DNA from: Marinomonas spartinae
Lineage (GTDB): Bacteria > Pseudomonadota > Gammaproteobacteria > Pseudomonadales > Marinomonadaceae
Assembly: GCF_016461715.1 (NCBI RefSeq)
Contig: NZ_JAEMUI010000007.1
Coordinates: 62,001 to 126,000 of the forward strand
Direction: 5' to 3'
DNA length: 64,000 nucleotides
Position 1 is the first letter of the stretch. Each line of letters begins with the position of its first letter. Below the pieces are notes generated by a model that saw nothing but the letters and a program-made list of their open reading frames with translations, was not told where the DNA came from and searched no databases. Position numbers and translations under genes: made by a program. Below, piece by piece: positions 62,247 through 64,000 of this stretch.

Positions 62247-64000
62247 TTGGCAATTGGTCGCTTTAAGATATCTCTACAGGCGTTAACTAAGGCCGGGGGC
62301 GTTGGACAACTGTCTTACGGTATTCGTGTGTCTATCGCTCTGTGTGGGGCCATGGCGTTAAGCTGGGGGCTGGATTATATCTCTTTAGTGATTCCGCTGT
62401 TTCTTGGAATCATTGCCAGCGCGTTAGCGGAAACGGAAGACAATTGGCTGGGGCGAATCCGCGCATTATCCATTACCTTATTGTTATTTATTATTGTCTC
62501 GTTTGGCGTGCGATTATTGATGCCGCATCCGTGGGCATTTGGTATCAGTCTTTCTGTGGTCGCGTTTTGCTTGTCAATGGGAGGCGCCTTAGGTCGACGT
62601 TATGGTGTGATCTCTCAAGCGACATTGATCCTCTCTGTTTACACCATGATAGGTTTAAATCAAGCTACCCATGAAGTCCCTATTTGGCATGAGCCAGTGT
62701 TATTAACCTTGGGGGCCTTGTGGTACGGCGTGTTATCGGTTATTTGGGCAGCATTGTTTGTCCATGTGCCATTACGTCAAGCCTTGGCGACGCTTTATAT
62801 TGAAGTGGGCCTGTATCTCAAAGTGAAATCTAGACTGTTTCCGATACTCAGTAGCGCTTCGATGGATGCGTTACGACTGGATCTAGCTCGGCAGCATGGA
62901 CAGGTTGTGATCGCCTTGAACCGAGTGCGAGAAATTTTAGTGAGTCGCATTGGTAATGAGCCAACCAGCCCTAGATTAGGCCGTTACATCCGTTTGTATT
63001 TTATTGCTCAGGCCATTCATGAACGAGCCAGTTCCTCTCACTACAATTATTCGGATTTAGCCGAAACCTTTTTCCACAGCGATATTTTGTTTCGCTTACA
63101 GCGTCAGTTGTCGGCTGCAGGGGCCAGTTGCCGACAAATTGGTGAAGCCATCCGCACCAGTCAGTCCATTGATCTTCATGATAGTGAAGAGGCCATTGCG
63201 GGCGTTCAACGCTCTATGGCCTATTTAGAGAGAGAGGCTTTACCAACACAATGGCGTCTCTTTCGCTCGTTGCGACAGCTGACCGATAACGTGACGGCAT
63301 TGCAACAAGAGCTTGATAAAGCCCGACAGCTAGAGGACGTATCTTTAACGGATGCATCACAACAAATTCCTCAGCCACGCGTGACATTTCGGTCTATTTT
63401 AAGCCAAATTCTTGATCAGTTAACGCCAAAGTCTCAGGTATTTCGACATGCGGTAAGGATGTCGATTGCGTTGACCTGTGGGTACGCCATTATTCAAAAC
63501 ATGCATTTGGATGTAGGCTATTGGGTCATGCTGACGACTTTGTTTGTCTGTCAGCCAACGTTTGGCTCCACCCGCAAACGCTTATATGAGCGTATGGCTG
63601 GCACTGTGCTCGGTTTGGTGGCAGCGTGGTCTCTGATAACGCTCTTCCCAGTGGAGGTCATTCAGTTAATGATTGCCGTTGTGGCGGGCGTGGTGTTCTT
63701 CCTTTCGCGAAATAATCGTTACGTGCTGGCAACTGCCGCGATTACACTGATGGTAGTCTGTTGCTTTAATCAGGTTGCGGACGGTTATGCAGTCATTTGG
63801 CCGCGATTGTTCGATACCTTGATTGGTAGTGTGATTTCTTGGTTAGCGGTATTTTTTATTTTGCCCGATTGGTTCTATCGCCAATTACCGATGACCTTCG
63901 CAGAAGGGCTGCGGCGTAGTGCGGAATATCTACAGGAGCTGATGCGTTTCTATCGCGAAGAGAACATGAGCGAACAAGCTTATCGTCGTAGCCGCCGTCG
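62247..64000 (+). CDS. FUSC-family inner-membrane protein (YccS/YhfK-like), 5' part
   Basis: Open to the right edge, so only the first 584 codons are seen. TTG start with AGGAGAG 5 bases upstream. About six hydrophobic segments in the first 180 residues (for example LSWGLDYISLVIPLFLGII), then a cytosolic helical part, then a second membrane block from about residue 400 (GYWVMLTTLFVCQPTF, the FUSC signature). Members are putative aromatic-acid efflux pumps or envelope proteins. The C-terminus is outside the window. Confidence 0.85.
   Translation, partial: MAIGRFKISLQALTKAGGVGQLSYGIRVSIALCGAMALSWGLDYISLVIPLFLGIIASALAETEDNWLGRIRALSITLLLFIIVSFGVRLLMPHPWAFGISLSVVAFCLSMGGALGRRYGVISQATLILSVYTMIGLNQATHEVPIWHEPVLLTLGALWYGVLSVIWAALFVHVPLRQALATLYIEVGLYLKVKSRLFPILSSASMDALRLDLARQHGQVVIALNRVREILVSRIGNEPTSPRLGRYIRLYFIAQAIHERASSSHYNYSDLAETFFHSDILFRLQRQLSAAGASCRQIGEAIRTSQSIDLHDSEEAIAGVQRSMAYLEREALPTQWRLFRSLRQLTDNVTALQQELDKARQLEDVSLTDASQQIPQPRVTFRSILSQILDQLTPKSQVFRHAVRMSIALTCGYAIIQNMHLDVGYWVMLTTLFVCQPTFGSTRKRLYERMAGTVLGLVAAWSLITLFPVEVIQLMIAVVAGVVFFLSRNNRYVLATAAITLMVVCCFNQVADGYAVIWPRLFDTLIGSVISWLAVFFILPDWFYRQLPMTFAEGLRRSAEYLQELMRFYREENMSEQAYRRSRR

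Overview
The window reads as a 64-kb stretch of the chromosome of an aerobic, probably marine, gammaproteobacterium. Moderate-to-low GC, the gene set (cydABX-cydDC, pstSCAB, an FMN-riboswitch lumazine synthase, an aerobic cobalamin block, malate synthase G, agmatine catabolism) and the abundance of short intergenic hairpin repeats suggest an Oceanospirillales member such as Marinomonas. That assignment is inference from recognition of protein families and was not checked by a search.

Layout: 0-6.4 kb holds the end of an M23 peptidase, rsgA, and a divergent polyamine block (aguA, aguB / an FAD amine oxidase and a class I glutamine amidotransferase). 6.9-12.4 kb has two paralogous small lipoproteins, a phosphatase-lipid kinase fusion, a sigma54 activator divergent from an unknown gene, and another lipoprotein. 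12.9-17 kb has a eukaryotic-type HisA, arfB, a CDF metal exporter, two GNAT enzymes and a glutathione transferase. 17.6-23.9 kb is a complete cytochrome bd operon (cydA, cydB, the 36-codon cydX, cydD, cydC).

24-31 kb is the most unusual part. Three tandem copies of a repeat of about 359 bp lead into a cluster of integron gene cassettes without an integrase (a CALIN). There are three well-formed attC sites (27757-27871, 29180-29237, 30104-30165), one truncated Vibrio-like attC (26605-26690) and one weaker candidate (26065-26147). The cassettes carry a glutathione transferase, a GNAT, an unknown 125-aa protein, a three-gene unit ending in a YafO-family toxin with an atypical 54-aa upstream partner, a DUF2806 protein and a broken LysE-family exporter. 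A direct repeat of about 406 bp lies before two of these cassettes.

31-40 kb is a patchwork of small accessory enzymes (GNATs, two GFA proteins, GrpB, a pentapeptide-DinB fusion, cytochrome b561, a cytosolic chemoreceptor, a proline iminopeptidase-like hydrolase). 39.8-43.6 kb is pstSCAB, with a near-consensus Pho box upstream. 44-50.4 kb has glcB, a DUF1304 membrane protein, a leucine-rich-repeat protein kinase, cfa and ribH with its FMN riboswitch. 51-59.7 kb has an MliC-like lipoprotein and a cobalamin run (cobJ, cobM, cobW, cobN, a His-rich CbiX-like chelatase). The window closes with a secreted phospholipase D-like protein, a transglutaminase-like protein and the 5' part of a FUSC-family membrane protein. 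No tRNA, rRNA, CRISPR array or integrase gene was seen.
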